Below the pieces are notes generated by a model. That model saw only the letters and a program-made list of their open reading frames with translations, had not been told where the DNA came from and ran no database searches. From Albula goreensis (Eukaryota > Chordata > Actinopteri > Albuliformes > Albulidae): a stretch of DNA of 64,000 bases. Of this stretch, positions 63,951-64,000 are shown one piece after another; positions within the stretch are counted from its first letter, which is position 1, and each line of letters opens with the position of its first letter. Position numbers and translations under genes: made by a program. The DNA is taken from the NCBI GenBank assembly GCA_022829145.1, contig CM040745.1, positions 34,378,406-34,442,405 on the forward strand, written 5' to 3'.

Positions 63951-64000
63951 TATATCTCTGTCTCTCCTGCTCTCACACACACAAACACACATTATTCTCA

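Larger units (their letters stand above)
14872..64000 (-). other. Intron of il1rapl1 upstream of the Ig1 exon (window edge reached)
   Basis: The preceding exon, which should carry the start codon and signal peptide and end with one base of a split codon, is not recognisable anywhere to the right on the minus strand. The intron is therefore at least 49 kb if no small exon has been missed. A short signal-peptide exon diverges fast and could escape detection by eye. No other host gene is recognisable inside it. Confidence 0.65.

Noticed and set aside
14872-64000. Search for the preceding il1rapl1 exon (signal peptide) on the minus strand
   Set aside because: No frame ended with the expected residues and phase before a donor. 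A short diverged exon cannot be excluded but cannot be supported.

Overview
The window looks like intronic DNA of a bony fish, most likely a teleost. It holds one recognisable coding exon in 64 kb: the exon for the first immunoglobulin domain of an IL1RAPL1-type interleukin-1 receptor accessory protein-like gene, on the minus strand at 14592-14871. The exon has clean splice sites, a canonical Ig-fold Cys/Trp/Cys framework and phase 1/phase 2 boundaries. The fish assignment rests on the exon protein and on the repeat types (a LINE endonuclease remnant, a tRNA-derived SINE and LINE 3-prime tails of kinds common in ray-finned fishes). IL1RAPL1 is known in vertebrates for very large introns, and the layout fits: at least 14.5 kb of downstream intron (1-14591) and at least 49 kb of upstream intron (14872-64000), with no neighbouring exon visible. 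Other open frames of 60-180 codons are explained by repeats, low complexity or chance.

The left intron (1-14591) holds a 92-bp tandem duplication (1719-1899), CA/TG microsatellites, a roughly 30-bp minisatellite of about 15 units (4250-4712), and a non-autonomous Tigger-like DNA transposon (5299-~5626). It also holds a 160-bp hAT-like MITE with an 8-bp target-site duplication (9516-9675), a possible dispersed element (12205-12370) and a G-rich run close to the exon (14403-14442).

The right intron (14872-64000) holds a decayed LINE with endonuclease motifs (22500-~23260), a Tigger-like MITE with TA target sites (30981-31385), two LINE 3-prime tails and a 3 x 49-bp tandem array (34353-34499). 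Further on are a perfect 19-bp-arm hairpin (44917-44969), a long CA-rich field (49860-50205), a SINE remnant (57790-58112) and a CA/CT satellite-like block at the right end (63466-63950).

The most interesting signal is three pairs of direct-orientation non-coding paralogous blocks. They are a 161-bp block at 23632-23792 repeated at 33168-33328 with one mismatch, a diverged ~140-bp block at 5692-5832 and 13694-13860, and a ~65-bp homeodomain-motif block at 27978-28043 and 28405-28474. Two pairs have unique, non-repetitive sequence with no obvious transposon ends. They could be duplicated intronic regulatory elements, members of an undescribed ancient repeat family or, for the 161-bp pair, a retrotransposon-linked copy. 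No RNA gene, CRISPR array, or complete protein-coding gene was found.
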